DNA from: Quercus robur
Lineage: Eukaryota; Streptophyta; Magnoliopsida; Fagales; Fagaceae
NCBI RefSeq assembly: GCF_932294415.1
Contig: NC_065545.1
Location: 17,922,857-17,986,856, forward strand
Direction of reading: 5' to 3'
DNA length: 64,000 bases
Shown one piece after another: positions 40,328 to 54,010 of this stretch. The notes beneath the pieces were generated by a model. The model was not told the origin of the DNA, made no database searches, and saw only the letters and a list, made by a program, of their open reading frames with translations. Each line of letters starts with the position of its first letter. Positions within the stretch are counted from its first letter, which is position 1. The position numbers and the translations under genes are program-made.

Positions 40328-40948
40328 TCAGGAAACTGAGTGACGCCTTCTCTTCTGAAATGGAAATCGACTCTCTGAGTTAGCCTTACCTCCTATAGGC
40401 TTAATGCTATTAATCCGAAACAAGGAATTGAGCTTGCTTAATTTTTTGGTGAATGATTTAAATAGCTTGTTGGCAGGATGGGTTTTTACAAGCTCCTGTT
40501 TCATAGACACATGATCCTTCTCTAAGTCCGTTAGCCTCATTCTCATTCTTGCAACTTCAAGCTTCAACTCTCGGTTCTCTCTTCTCACTGATGCATAATT
40601 GTCTCTTGGTGAGATGGCTCCACTTCCGGCACCACTGCCTGAACGTTGTGGGAATTGACCATTGATTGTGCCAAAGAAGAATTGGTTATGACCCCCATTC
40701 ATAGCATTCCGAAGCCTGATTTGCTCAAAGTAAAGGACTTGGACCGCCATTTGCACTGGTAACCTTTCATTTTGTGCTGCATGACTGCAAGCTTCTTGGG
40801 ATAGTTTCTGGCAGTCAATTGTTTTACAAAGTCTGTAGCGTTCAGGGTCCTTCATATTTGGATGAACCTGCAATGGGAAGCACAAATTGTTGCTCAAAAC
40901 CTTGCAAAGAAAAATCTAACTGCAAGAATTGATTTTTTCAGAATTTCA

Positions 40949-40986
<38 letters not shown>

Positions 40987-43900
40987 GTAGCTTACTTTTA
41001 GGAAGATATCCACAGCTCTGTACAATCCATCACTAACTACACGTGCATGATCTGGAAGCAGTTCTGCCAGTGCTATGAACTTTGTCGGTGTCAAGTTTGA
41101 GTCTAGTGCAACTTCAGCAAGATAATTGTCCAATAACTTTGATACCTTGAGAATTGAACTCTGTTTAGGAGATCCAGGGCTGTCAAAATCATATACCATT
41201 TCACTTTCATCCCTCAAGTGATTATTATCTTCATCGTCATCCTCATCCAAGTTCAGAAAAATAGAGAATATCCTCACAATTGAATCTGCATCATAAAGTG
41301 TGCTGTGGTTATTTCCATGTGAATTTGCAGGAATTAGGATGTCTTCAAGAATTGCCTGGTCCAGTTGCAGACCAATTCGCCTCTCCAAATCCGATCTGCA
41401 GGAAGTAGATGCTGATGCTGCTATTGCTGTTTTCAACAAACTTGAAAGAAATGCCATTGGAACTTGACTCTTCCTTGATTGTGTTGGTAGTAAGCTAATT
41501 ATTGCTTCAACAATGACTCTTTGCTTCTTCTGCAATTCCAAATCCAAGAGACTTCCTTTGACCAGGTGGGGGTCCTTGGCAACAAGTCCTTGAAGAGAAT
41601 TATGGGCATAGTTTATCAAAATTTTGCAAATCATATCCTGTTTTAGACCCTTGGATTTTACTGCAGTCAGAACCCGTTGGAAGAAATCAAGATTAAGCAT
41701 TGCGAGTGATTTTCCCCACCAGTCTGCCGGAGTTTCTGGTTCCATGTTTGGTATAGTTTTTGCAGGGAAGTTATGGTCAAGCTTTAATAATCCAGAGGTA
41801 AGCTGCTCTTTGCATGCATTACTTGCAATTGCATTGATAAGCCTGCTAACTAGGTTGACCTCTTCTGCTATAGGCAATAGGCTTTCACATCGGTGAAGAA
41901 CAGTTATTGAGCTTGATATATTTGGGAGCACCATCTCCTTTAGATATGCCTCAGTTCGACTTTCCAGGTTTTTGTCTGAAAACTCCTCAGTCATTTCCAG
42001 GAAATGAGCTGTACAACGTAGCATAGCCACATTTGAGAGTGTAATCTCAACATTTACTCCATAACAAAACTTTGCAGCTAGCTCAAATGCCTCTGGTCCA
42101 CCAGGAACAGCAAGGACATTTATGCGTGTAACTTTTGATTCTTTTGCTTCCAACAACAATTTTCGTATTCTTCCACTCCGAGAAACTAGGGGGAACTGCA
42201 AAAAAATCAGGACCGTATAACTTAATTATATGCAAATTATTGTAATTATCAAGAATAATTTGTTGTTTCATTAATTGTAGTTAAATCTGTTCTTGGTGGA
42301 TGGGTAGTTAAACCAAACAGCTTGAAATTCTCTTGAAAAGGACTTGAATGCAGGACTGGTGTCATATAGATAATTTATGTAATTTTGAATATTTTAGAAG
42401 TACAAATATTGGAGTCTCAAGATTTAATGACAATGTGAAAAAGGGTTTATGTACAACACAAACTGTCCTAAACTGTAAAGTATTGCTAATGTTGTACCAT
42501 CCTTACCTTATGAAGTGCGAAGCTTGAGGCTCCCACTTCGACAGTAAGATCGCTAGAAACATCAGATATTGGCCTGCAAGAAAGGAACTGGATGAAGTAG
42601 TTTTGAAGAAAGAGAATAATTTCAGAAAAAGAAATACTTGTATGCATACATTGTTGTTAGTGCTAATAATTTAGAAACCTTGCAGGAGCTTCTCCTACCA
42701 TAAACTTCCATTCCCATGTTCCTATACCGTAGTTACCTTAACTTAAGGACTGTGTGATCCATCTTCATTATATGATTGATTTGGATGGCCCAGATAGGGA
42801 AAAATTATGACTCAATTATTACAAAATGAGTGAGACTGGCGTCACTGGAGCAGCAGTGCTCTAGACAATATGGTTAGATATGGCGATTTGCAATGGTAAA
42901 AAGTTGACTTGAAATTTGTGGTGTGGTTATGGTCTGGCATTGAAAACAATTTGGCCAATTTACTGACTTGTAGAGATATGATGGGAGCCATATGGGTCCC
43001 TCTGGATTAATTAGATAGCAGCCCATGCTTGCTATGTTCCATGTAAAGCTAGAAGGCATGTCATACTCAATGAACCAACCGTACTGTAGGACCTGTCCGT
43101 ACTTGTGTTTGGACTCATCAATAGTAAAATTGCACAAAATTATTGCCCGGCAAACACTAATTCCAGTTCGGTGCAGAATGGAATATAGACATTAATCAGT
43201 CCAGCCTCGTGCCACTGTCTTACGAGTAAAAGGTTTTCAAGATCAAGTTCAGTTGATCTGTCATACTCGGTACTTACTATTATATGCTGTAGCAATAAAT
43301 TTGGAGGGCTATGGTTTATGCTGATGAAAATTGAAGCCTATCTAACTGTCTGACCTACCAAAAGGCTCTATTCCAGGAAATTTAATCCCGAAAAGATGCT
43401 GTTTTCAGCTTCTTGTTCATCCATCAGGTTTTGACTATTCAAGATACAGGAAAAAGAAATCGTGACAGTAACCTGATAAAATCCAGAACACTAAATTATT
43501 TCAACTTTTCAGACCCCAAATTGTGGTTGAATGTCACAGATCTGCCATCTTTGCTAACGTTATGAAAACGATGATTCAACTTAAATTCTAAAATATTACC
43601 AACACACAATAACAACAACAACCAAGCTTTAGTCCTAAAAATTTGGGGTCGTCAACAATTCAATCACATGTAAAATATTATTGACAGTTAGAGAATGAAG
43701 GAAATGGTAAATTTCAGCCCATGTTTTGTTTTGTTTAACTTCTAGGCTACAATTTCTAGCACTTTGCATTACTAATTAGAGATTTATTAAACCACTTTCT
43801 TGTATTATACCTTACTGGTATTTCTAGCTCAAGGATTACAAGAAATATTTATGTAATGGTGAAAAGTCTTCATGCTTGAATTTGCAACCATCAATTGGCT

Positions 43901-44077
43901 ACATTATGAGTGGTAGAAAAACATTGCATAGAATGAAACTAAACTACAATATGCAGAGGTTAAGAGTCAAGAAGGAGAAGATTACCATTCTGTGGCATGC
44001 CTTATACTGGAACTTGGACGAAATGACCTCTTTCCTGATATGCTTGGCTTCAATTCACCAACAGTAACAACACCCAT
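40328..44077 (-). CDS. BTB/POZ-NPH3 (NRL) family protein, 4 exons
   Basis: A member of the NPH3/RPT2-like family: plasma-membrane-linked adaptors, some forming CUL3 ubiquitin ligases, in phototropin and auxin signalling. Exons 44077-43986, 42573-42507, 42195-40996, 40867-40328; all GT-AG, in frame, 632 residues. Met1 opens MGVVTVGELKPSISGKRSFR, a start I know from this subgroup. BTB about 32-150 (SDVSSDLTVEVGASSFALHK, GGPEAFELAAKFCYGVN). NPH3 domain about 210-510, from DWWGKSLAMLNLDFF to CQKLSQEACSHAAQNERLPV. A coiled coil about 546-582 (ENRELKLEVARMRMRLTDLE). The tail is RRRHSVS, whose third-last Ser matches the phosphorylated 14-3-3 site of NPH3. Intron 1 is 1.4 kb. I cannot assign one named member. 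Confidence 0.95.
40952..40983. repeat. (GA)16 microsatellite in an NRL intron
   Basis: Lies in the short intron between exons 3 and 4, beside the donor. On the coding strand it is a CT tract. Confidence 0.95.
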
Positions 44078-45573
44078 ATCTTAAAAGAAATGGCAATTCT
44101 GGCCTGAAAAATCCCACTGACAGTTCTGCACCTCCAACCCCACTAACAAGTGTCACTCTTTCAAGAAGAATATGGAACTCTCTAAACAAACTCTCTCATT
44201 TCAGTTTCAAACCAAGACTGAGAATGTTATTCCTTAAGGCCACCCTTCCCACCTTCTCTCTGGAAAGAAAGCTACACTGAGGTGAAACTTGAGTGCCACA
44301 TGAACCCATGTTGGATCAAAGGGTGGTCATGATGACTTTAAAACATACCTTAATGAGTGTTTATAATGTGGTTAATCTTAAAGTCAAGAAACAATGCAGG
44401 TGTGCATGCACTTTTCGGTGAAAGGTAGGGGGGGACTTGGGGAGTGTCCTTCCTTTTACATGGTTTTTGTTAAGAGAAATTGCAGGAATCCTGAAGGGTT
44501 GCAATGCTTTTGGGGTCTATAATCATGGCAAGTGAAAGCTACCTACAAAAAGATTAGCTTAAATTAAGTTTAGATTATGTGTAAAGCTAACTAAAGTGGA
44601 AATTAAGAAGATGAGTTGGATTACATGTCATAATGAGAACCACTGTACATCCAACTTAAAAACTAAAACTCACTAAAAAAGAATTCTATAAGTGTCCTAA
44701 CCAAACGATAAAAAACAATTATTATAGAATAGACACCTTGAAGTTACAAATGTTAACGTATCTAAAAGTTTCAAATGTTATCGGAGGTAAAGAAAGATAC
44801 GTGTGGAAAATGTTGTGTTAGCCTCAACCTCAAGGGCAGAACTTTGTCTCATTGCTTTGTGAAATTGTGTGAACACTAACTTCTGGCCTGGTTGTATCCC
44901 ACACACCCAAAAAAGCAACTTGCATGCAGACAATCAATTGCTGGTGATTTTGACATTTCTGTGCCATAAACACTAATCCCGGGGATGGTTGGGGTTTGAG
45001 AAACTTACCAAGAGCACGGTTCCCATTTGATGTTGATTTTTGTATAATTGACGACCAAGTATACATTTTTGGTCAAAAATAACACACTGACATTATAGAT
45101 GTGTTATGCACGTAGGCCAGTTGAGTACACATTAGATTACTTGAATTTAAATACTATACACACATATAATATACTATATACATAGATAAATTAGTAATAA
45201 TTTTCATATAATACATTTACTTACTTTAATTTAAATATTACACACAGATAAATTATTTAACACACGCAAACATACAAATAAATGAATAAATATATGTATC
45301 AAACCATTAATTTATGTAACAAAATTAGTGTATGTACCTGTAGTGCGACAACTGTGGATTAATCATGGCATAAGATTGCATCGATCGAATGGTAATGATG
45401 ACCCCATCAATTACTTCCCTTTTGTTGCTGGATGACTGTTAGGTTATCAATAAAACTTATGGTTGATCATGTGGTTAATATCATTCCATCATATTTACCA
45501 AAATAAAAGAATAAAAATAAAATGATGATTTCATCATAGGCCTTTTCTCAACTTTCTCTCTATAAAATATTTG

Positions 45574-45604
<31 letters not shown>

Positions 45605-46271
45605 TATTTATTTAATTTTATAAAGTTGTTAGCACCTATATTACAGGCAGCCAAAAGAATGGCTTAGATTTTTCTTTTCATTTTTATATTTTTATTCTTC
45701 TCCTTTTTAAAAAGTTTGGCAGGTGGTCCATTTAATTTTTATTCCCATATAGTTGCAAAGCACTGCAATGAATTGAAGCCTTGAGCCAGGTGGGTGCAAA
45801 ATGTTGCAATTGAGTACCCTTAATGCTCCACCCTCTTTTTTTTTTTTTTTTCTCTGACACTTCTACTCCCATTCTTCTGTGTTCAATTATTCATACAAAC
45901 TTCAATGTGGACCAATTGCTTCAAAATGAGGAGTTAGCTAGATCCATAAGCATATTTCTTCATGTAATTATGTGCAATAATGTTTTTTTTTTGCTAGGTT
46001 CTTTAAAAAAATTAAGTATATCTTCAAGTTGAAACAATTTTCAGTGATAGGCTTGTATCTCCTACTATCTTTATCAAATTGGAATGCAAGTGTGCAATCC
46101 ACCTAACCAAAACAAGGCAAAAGTACTTTGGACTAAATGGTCTTGGCTAAATTGGGTTCTATTTCTCTAAAGTTCTAAACTGGTTCTTGAAATGACATAC
46201 AACTTAATGCAGTTATAATGTCTAGCTCTTTATGGAAAGCTCCCAAAGATACTTTCATATTCTGTTAATAA
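44078..46271. other. Upstream region of the NRL gene and spacer
   Basis: The first few hundred bases are the NRL promoter and leader. Beyond that it is AT-rich, with an (ATT)n run at 45577-45603. No gene seen. Confidence 0.45.
45577..45603. repeat. (ATT)n microsatellite
   Basis: Nine near-perfect trinucleotide repeats. Confidence 0.9.
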
Positions 46272-46404
46272 ATGCTCCCATAAGTATAAATGTTTGTGGG
46301 GGAGTAAGGGATAAGAGTTGGGGTTCAAGTATCTAGGAGGAAGTTTCATACACATATATACTTAAATTAGGATAGAGTAGAAATTCTATCTTGTATCAAA
46401 AAAA
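46272..46404 (+). mobile_element. tRNA-derived SINE copy 2, head truncated
   Basis: It matches the copy at 36178 from AAGTATAAATGTTTGTG through the B-box GGTTCAAGTAT to AGAAATTCTATCTTGTAT and an A-rich tail. The A-box part is missing or strongly changed. No target duplication found, so it is older or 5'-truncated. Confidence 0.8.
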
Positions 46405-47129
46405 GAAAATCCATGTCCCCTCAAGCTTCAGTTATTGTCTATATCCTGCATTAAAGCTTTCATTTTTCATTATATTCACCTATTTGACAGTTGTTCCCTT
46501 TAAGTATTTATTTAAAAAAAGAAAAGAAAAAAGAGTTGGACAAAAGCTTTATCGATGTATTTGAATAAGGCCATGTCTTATTATATTCTATGAGAAAAAA
46601 TTCTATCGGTAAGTCAAAGTGTGATAGTCTTTTGAGAACAGGGCGGCCTCTAAAGATTTATTAATGGAACTTGTCTCCTTAAAAATGGTTATAAACATAT
46701 GATATTTTTGAGTTTCCAATTCAACTGGCCCAACACTATCTCTTCCCTTTTAGCTTTTGGTATATATACTTGCAACCCCTCCCCTCCTTTTAGTCAATTA
46801 ATTTCAAGAAAGAGATGGATAGATAAATTATAAATCCTTTACTTATGTGCTTAATGATTATATACAAATGTACCAATTTTAAGTTCAAAGTTTCAAGGAC
46901 CAGTGATGGTTATTGGTACCAAAAATATATTCTCTTATATTATGTTGACCTAAGTAGTTGATTGTAAATGGGAATGTTTTTTTTCCTAATTTCAACTTTT
47001 ATTTTTTTCACAATTATGCACCATATATAGTGCTTCAAAAAAATTTGTGACATTAATTTCTAAAAGCTTGGTTTCCTATGCCATAAAATTGGATCCAAAA
47101 AAGAAAGAAAAAGGACTGCAATGGCCAAA

Positions 47130-47160
<31 letters not shown>

Positions 47161-50100
47161 GACACTAAGGTAAGGACATGAAAGGAAAGGGAGTTGAATC
47201 ATTAGTGCAGGTATGCAAAGCTGGTAGCTATAATTATGGTGTACCGAAAATATATGCGCCTACCCTTTTGAATCTTCTAGAACGTTATATTATATGCTGC
47301 ACTGCATCACATGTACAAGGATGATTGCATGGTTCATTATGATCCTAAGAATAAGATCATTCACCATCGCTAACCAAATTAAAGTTGGCACTAAAATGTG
47401 CTTTATATATGTTTTGTCAAGTGTATTGTATAATATTATCACATCATTCCATACACCCAAAATTGGATAATTATCCTTTAGATCATATTAGGAGTGTCCA
47501 TAGATTCGTGAAACCCAATCTAATTGCTCAATCCAGACCAACGACCTCGTGGTTAATTTTTGATTTTGTCGATTAGCAGTGAGTTTCATTATGTGAAATT
47601 AACCCTCATTAAGCATAGTGCAAGTGGAGAGATAGTTAACTACGGGCGGAGCAAAAACCTGCCCAAAGTCAACCCATGAATACCCCTAAATCATATGATG
47701 ATCATGTGATCTTAATCGTGGGAATGTGTTAATTTGACAACATATTGTTTAGCCTCTCTTTTGTCTCGCTTAAATAAGGTTTTTGGAGAGATGGATTTGG
47801 AGATCGTTTCACCTTTTTTCTTTCTTTTAAAAAAAAAAAAGAAAAAAAGAAAAAAAAGAAGAAATGGTCCCTCCGAAAAGTAAAAACTTACAAAAGACTC
47901 AAATAACTGAGGACTTTATCATTAGTATTTATATGGAAGATGAATAGATGATGGTTAGGGAATAATATGGGGTTAATATTTTTTTTTTCACATTTTGGGA
48001 AGGTGAAATAATAAGCAGCTTTCAGTTTCACTACTAAAAAATCCATCTAAATGGGGACAAAAAATGTTTCACTGTTAAAAAAAAGGCTAGGTTATACATG
48101 GGCCTCCACATGATAGCCCCTAATCTGATCTCCGGGCTTTACAGATCACACACAGATGGGCCTGTTCCATTTCAAGGGCCCCAATGAGTACGGACTACTT
48201 GGGATTCTTTATAGCCTCATAGTCATAGAGTTTAGAGTCCCATTCACATCAATGTACCTCTTATTCTTAAGCTATCAATGTGTGACCCAAACAGGTTGAG
48301 AAGAAATGAATGTTGCTATTTTGTTCAAAGTGAAACAAACGGGTTGAGTGATGACATTTTGATCAAAGTGATTGTTTTTGAACCCAAAGTTTTTCTCATG
48401 TCAATGATGGCAGTTTGGAACTTCATCATTTTTCAACAAAGTAAAAATGCATTTTGAAGTATAAGCTTTTTAACCAAGATAAAAGTGAACCAAAACAACA
48501 CACACATGCGCATACTTTGACCAGCCTTCACGCTTAAAAACAAAGTTAAAAGTGGAAGCAAGCTATTGATTTTGTTGTCCCAAGCTAAGACCATGTGGTC
48601 ACGTGTGCACCAAGGTACCCGTTACGATGGCATTGGATCCGAGATAATATTAGGAAACCCAAATTGAGTATAGGGGAACTTTTGAAACCTGTTAGGAATT
48701 CTTTTGCAATGATAATTTGTTGTTTATATTAATTCTTATACACAAAATAATAATTTAATCGTAATTTGTGCAAATGTGTGTGTCTATATATATATATATA
48801 AAGTTTTTTTTTTTCTTAGAGAAAAATCTTTATACATTAGATGATTGATATTTAACTATATATATATTTTTTAGATATTTCAACTTATGACGTCCGTACT
48901 TAATAATAGTTCTTTATCATTAGACCAGGACACTAATTAGTTTTTTGTGTAAGCGGGAATTGAACTTCAAATTTTTTATTCAACCATTAGAGACTTTATT
49001 AGTTGAACTAACTAAAATACACTTAACTATATTATTTTTATAAACCATTCTAGCAAAACTTAATTTGGTCTTTTAATTTTGTCTTATTTGGATTTTTTAG
49101 GTCCTATAATAATTCCTATCCTGTTGTAAACTCGTAATTATGCCCCTATCCCTATAGGCTATATCTTATCATAATTTGTTTGAATAGCCTTTTTCTTATG
49201 CTTGATTTAATCTTGGACCATTCCCGAATTCGGTTGAATAGACCGATTTTCAACAACGTCTTCTTTGTTGATGATATTTACTTTTTTGCACATGTAATGA
49301 CGGATTATTGAGTTGGGTTGGTTTGATTTTTACCCATTTTATGGTTATGGTTGAGTTGAGTTTTTTCAATTTCACCTAACCCGACCCATGCATGCTCAAG
49401 CCCAAATAAGATAGGATGGGCTTCTCTGCCATCTAATCCATTTAACTCTACACCTTATAAAGGGTGCCCTGACATACTGTGGGAGTCACGTAATCCATTT
49501 TATATATATATAGGCCCATGGTTTAGACTTTAGACTATTCAGTAGTAAAGAACTAAGAATCAAATAAGCATGCTAATAATGAAGCCAGCGAGACAATGAA
49601 AATACAAGAGGGAAAAACTCCTATATACCGTGTTCATTCATCTGTTGTTGTGTTGGACGCTACACCAGGCCCTTGATTACATGCCGACATTGAAACCCGC
49701 CAAACAACGTTAGATGAATTACTTCAGGAATTATGGATTACTCGAATTGATACAAGCACCCAAAACCAGGCAAGTTTTGGTGCTTTAGAGATTGATCAAA
49801 TGCAAATTAAAATTATTTTAATTAGAAGTCACTTTAATTTATAAGGAGTTTTGGAGTGGTTGGCAGATCGGTTTGCAAATGGCATATTGTCGTGCGTAAC
49901 AAATAATTTAAAAAGCACAAGACACGAGTTTGCAATTGCTAGCATGAGCGAGCTGGGAGCTCAAGTATAGGAAGTTGTGTGAATATCATCTGTACTTCAA
50001 CAATTTTATTCTATATATAGTAAATTTGCTAATTTAGATTTGCCCCCTAATTGTTTTTACGTACTGTTTAGGGTTTTCAATCATTTTGTGAATATTAGCT

Positions 50101-51381
50101 GCCTGTGTTTGTGTTTGTTTTTATGATCTATGTGCTATACTATTTGAATATGTTTAACCATCAAACATTGTGATTAGAACCTTGATTAATTAATAACTAT
50201 TAAGATTAAGAATTGAATAAATCAATTAGAATTCAGTAGTTAAGCCGATTAGGGGGTTTAAATAGCGTTTTTTAAATAAAATTCGAAAAGTGAAGTTTAA
50301 TTTAATTTTTTTTATATCAGATTTGACTAAATTTGTATTAAGCATGGTAATGCATGAATGCTATCAGGGATGGAATTATGTAGGGACTAAGGGGGACCAT
50401 GGACCCCTATTCCCAAAATTATTAATTTATGTATATTTATTGTTAAAATTAAAACTTTTAATAGTTTGGCCTCCCAAAATATATTATATGGCCCCCCTAA
50501 AAAAAAAAAAAACTTTTATGGATTTTAAACAAGTTACAAAAATTATAGTATCTCATAAAAAATAATGAGATTGTAAATAGATTATACAAATTGTAAAAAA
50601 ATACCCACTCTAATTCATTATTTTTTTGAAAATAGTACATGACTATTCTTTAGTGATTCTAATACCTTTTTTTTTTTTTTTAATATTTCTAGTAATTAAT
50701 TTTTTGATCTTTGGGATAAGAAAGAGTGCAAAAGTTATGTGAGATATCAATTGAAAAGAAGATAGAGTTTTTTGAGATATTGATTGGAATGATAGTTTCC
50801 TAAAATGGTTTTTGATCAATGTAGTGCTTTGTTATTTGTGGGTCAAATAATTAGTATATATGCTAGGCATCTATTGTATTCCTTAAATTTGTTAGTATTG
50901 TGAGTGGTAAATAAAAATATCAGAAATTCAAATGTTTAAAAGGTTAATTCACTAAAGCAAAAATTATCTCATGACACGTGAATAATACTAAATATATTAC
51001 AAATACAACATAAGTGCACAATAAAATTCATTTTTATTTTATATAAAACTTATAGATCTTTCAACTACTTAATAACATATGGTTTATTCAATTTTATTCG
51101 AAAGAAAGTAGTATATAAATAAAATGTACACTGTTTAAAACATCTAAAAAAGAATTTTAATGAAGAATTTATTTTTTTTATAATTTTAGTTTAATTATCT
51201 CTTACAAAATATAAAAAATTCTGCACACATTTTCAAGCAAAATAGACACATTTTCAAGCAAAATAGCAAAAGTATACGTAATTACATATGAACAAATGTG
51301 TATGTATGGGTGTGTTTGTGTATATATTTTGTGATATGTGTTTATATTATATCATTTTTAAAGGATGTATTAGCTAGAAGC

Positions 51382-51414
<33 letters not shown>

Positions 51415-52099
51415 GAGGCGCACGTATTAGACTACTAGTCTTTTTATGTATTATTGTTCAGAAAAGAAAAGAATACATAATCCTTTCACTTTCTGCGTTC
51501 ACCATCTACGTTTTATCATATTCCACGACAAAACTTATATATCCCTTGGCGTCTCATTATGCTTTTTATGCAGATTTCTTCTGCAGCTACCTTCTTTTGC
51601 CAGTTGCTTCTCTTTGTGTCTCAATCTCTCTCTGAATACAGATGCTACCGAGTGAGGTCAAAATCAATTACTCTAATGCATGCAGGCTACAGCCATTGAT
51701 AATTAGTAGGTTCTCCAATACAATTTAGAACTTTCTCATCAGAGACAAACTTATGTAGCCTAGTTTTGCATTTTTCTCTACTGGTCTAGGACAGAAGAGG
51801 AAGAGAAAGAAGAAGCACAGGCAAGAACAACAACAATAATAATACTAATAACTCATAATATTATTCAGCAAAAAGGGAAAACTACAAGTGATCTTTATAT
51901 AATACTAATAATTAATGGTACTAGTACAAGTCAAAGTGGCTCTATATATAGCATACATAATCCATGCCCATTCTCATTTTCATTATAGAACTATTTTAGA
52001 GAAAACCCCACCCAAAAAAGAAAACAAAAACATAGACTTTTATTGAAGCTAGTCTGCTTAACAAGCTGTTATTGAGTGTCCGTACGTACGTGAAAAAAG
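46405..52099. other. Long spacer, no gene recognised
   Basis: AT-rich, with a T-run at 47133-47160 and (TA)n at 51391-51412. A phrase around 50365-50505 (GGGGGACCATGGACCCC, later GGCCCCCCT) looks like degraded transposon. A stretch near 49581-49800 reads somewhat like coding DNA but is short and I cannot identify it. Nothing else supported. Confidence 0.45.
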
Positions 52100-52423
52100 T
52101 TAAGCTCCCCTCCATACCCATATAGCGTTAGACCTTAATAGCAGTGGAACAAGCTCATTCCTTAAGAGGAGACTATTTACCTCAGTAGGGCCACCAATGA
52201 ATTGCTGCCCTATGAACACAGCTGGTTGATTTTGCTGACGACCAAGTTGAGCCAGTGCACTCTCAATTTGCTGCCTGTTGGGCATCCTATCAAGATAGTA
52301 CAACACAGGGTTTGCCCCAAACCCAGTTATGAGTGAGTTGACTGTGTGAGTCATTGGACAATTAATGTTCCTGCTGAAAATCACAACTGGGTTTTCAGCT
52401 ACCAAGCTTGTCACTGCAGCCAT
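52100..52423 (-). CDS. CC-type (class III, ROXY-like) glutaredoxin with an altered active site
   Basis: An intronless gene of 107 residues from the Met at 52423 (MAAVTSLVAENPVVIF). The upstream Met at 52510 is unlikely, because the TATA box TAAATA region (52518-52526, TATAAATAG on the coding strand) is only a few bases from it. Glutaredoxin fold seen: VVIFS, then QPAVFIGQQFIGG with the glutathione-binding region, then LVPLLLRS. CC-type members carry CCMC or CCMS as active site. Here it reads NCPMTH, one residue longer than the neighbour at 61405 (TCCMSH), so the CC pair is lost and CPMT remains. Redox activity may be changed. The C-terminus AIWVWRGA lacks the ALWL end used by ROXY proteins to bind TOPLESS. 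Such proteins usually bind TGA bZIP factors. Confidence 0.92.
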   Translation of the reverse strand: MAAVTSLVAENPVVIFSRNINCPMTHTVNSLITGFGANPVLYYLDRMPNRQQIESALAQLGRQQNQPAVFIGQQFIGGPTEVNSLLLRNELVPLLLRSNAIWVWRGA

Positions 52424-52517
52424 TGGTTGTAATAAGCAAAAAGAAGTTGGGAATGTTATAGTGTTTGTAAGTGAGTGTTGGTGTTTTGCAGTGAATAGCT
52501 TGAGCTGCAATGAAGGC

Positions 52518-52526
52518 CTATTTATA
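52518..52526 (-). promoter_or_regulatory. TATA box of glutaredoxin 1
   Basis: TATAAATAG on the minus strand, about 95 bp before the chosen start codon. A start of transcription 25-35 bp on would lie near 52490, which supports the Met at 52423. Confidence 0.8.
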
Positions 52527-53424
52527 ATTTTATTGTGGAAGGCTTTACTGTGGGCGTGGGGATGTATTGTTCGTCCGGAAGAATATAATGTTCAAAAAAA
52601 TAAAGTGATTGGATTCTTCGAGATCAACCTTCATGATTACTTGATAAAGACTTTTGGTTCTTTGGGAAAATAAGAATAACACGTTGCCCATCATCTTCTT
52701 GTCAACGTTTTCTGCTTCGTTAAGCGCAGTGTGTCATATATCTTACATTCATGGAATAACAACTAGCAATTATATAAAATAATACTATTAGTTTATTAAA
52801 AAGCCAAATGTGAAAATTCTATTGAGAAGAGGTGCATTTCTAAAGCTATATTTATCTTCAAGGCATGTCCAAGATTTTGGTAATAGTGTCTTTGATTTTC
52901 TTTGTTCAACTTTGATTTTTTGTCGGTTACATTACTAATTACACCATTTAACTTTGACTTATTCTGAAATTAATTATTTAAATTTCATTTCAATTCTTTA
53001 ACTAACATTTATTTTCGATAGTCTTTTTGTCCAATTTGCATCGATCGTTAAGTACACCAAAATTAACGTCGTTTTGAAAAGTATGGAAAAAAAAACTAAG
53101 ACTAATGACAAGATTAGATAACATTACAAGATAAAATGACTAAATTAAAAATAAATTAAAGTTAAAAGAACTTGATAAACACATTAAATTAAGAAGATGT
53201 AATTTGTAAGTTATCTCTTTTCTGTTTTGTTAAATGGAGTGTCCAATACTCTTAGACTTTGCACAATGAATTTTTATTTTCCTCTTAAGTTTCTCATAAA
53301 ATCTCTGCCATACTCTACATTTTGAAGCATCTCCCAAGGTGATAAAAAAGAAAAAAGAAAAGTTTGGGTTTATCCAATTGGAAGCACCTTTCTGCCCCGG
53401 CTAGATTCGCATGTAGTTTTATGA
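52527..53424. other. Upstream spacer of glutaredoxin 1
   Basis: Promoter DNA followed by AT-rich spacer; no gene and no repeat ends recognised. Confidence 0.4.
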
Positions 53425-53976
53425 AAGATATTATGCTTTGGAAAAAAAGGTAATACGGCCCTAATATCATTAAAAAATTCCAAGTAGAGGCCGTACTAGA
53501 CGGAGACAATTATTCCTTAAGGACCCACAACTTTATCCATTACCACACATAGGACTAATTGGAAATAAAAGAAATGCCCCTTTAACATATATTTCCCTCA
53601 CAAAAAACATATGATGGTTACTGTCTTAACCAATTGGGAGATTCCTATATAACAAAAATCTTTATCCTCTTTGATTCATTGATTCTCTTTGAGAAAGTGT
53701 TTTTCAGTCGGTAATTAGGTTATGAGCATACTAATATACTAAAAAGACTGTAGAGTTAATCTGTAATCATAGTAGAAATACAAGTGTCATTGACCAAATT
53801 ATTTCTTTCATTACATAGCTATTTATCAATGATCACTTTTTCCTTTCTGGTTTTATCTATTTGAGTTATGGGAATAATGTATATCCTATTCTTCATAGAT
53901 TGTGAAAACACCAATTTACTTATATAAAAAAAGAAGAAGGTAAAATCACCGAATTTATTCATATGTATAAAAGCAT
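53425..53976. repeat. Segmental tandem duplication, copy A
   Basis: A 552-bp block repeated directly at 54011-54920. Both begin AGATATTATGCTTT, share GGTAATACGGCCCTAATATC and end at ATGTATAAAAGCAT. No coding in either copy. Copy A lacks the MITE found in copy B. Confidence 0.92.
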
Positions 53977-54010
53977 ATGTGAAAACACCAAGAAGAAATT
54001 TTGAAAAAAA

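Noticed and set aside
47133-47160. T-run as the tail of a minus-strand retroelement
   Set aside because: No retroelement coding or flanking duplication seen.
49581-49800. Stretch with coding-like composition
   Set aside because: Short, cut by stops and not recognised. It could be a fossil gene piece, but there is no domain to support a call.
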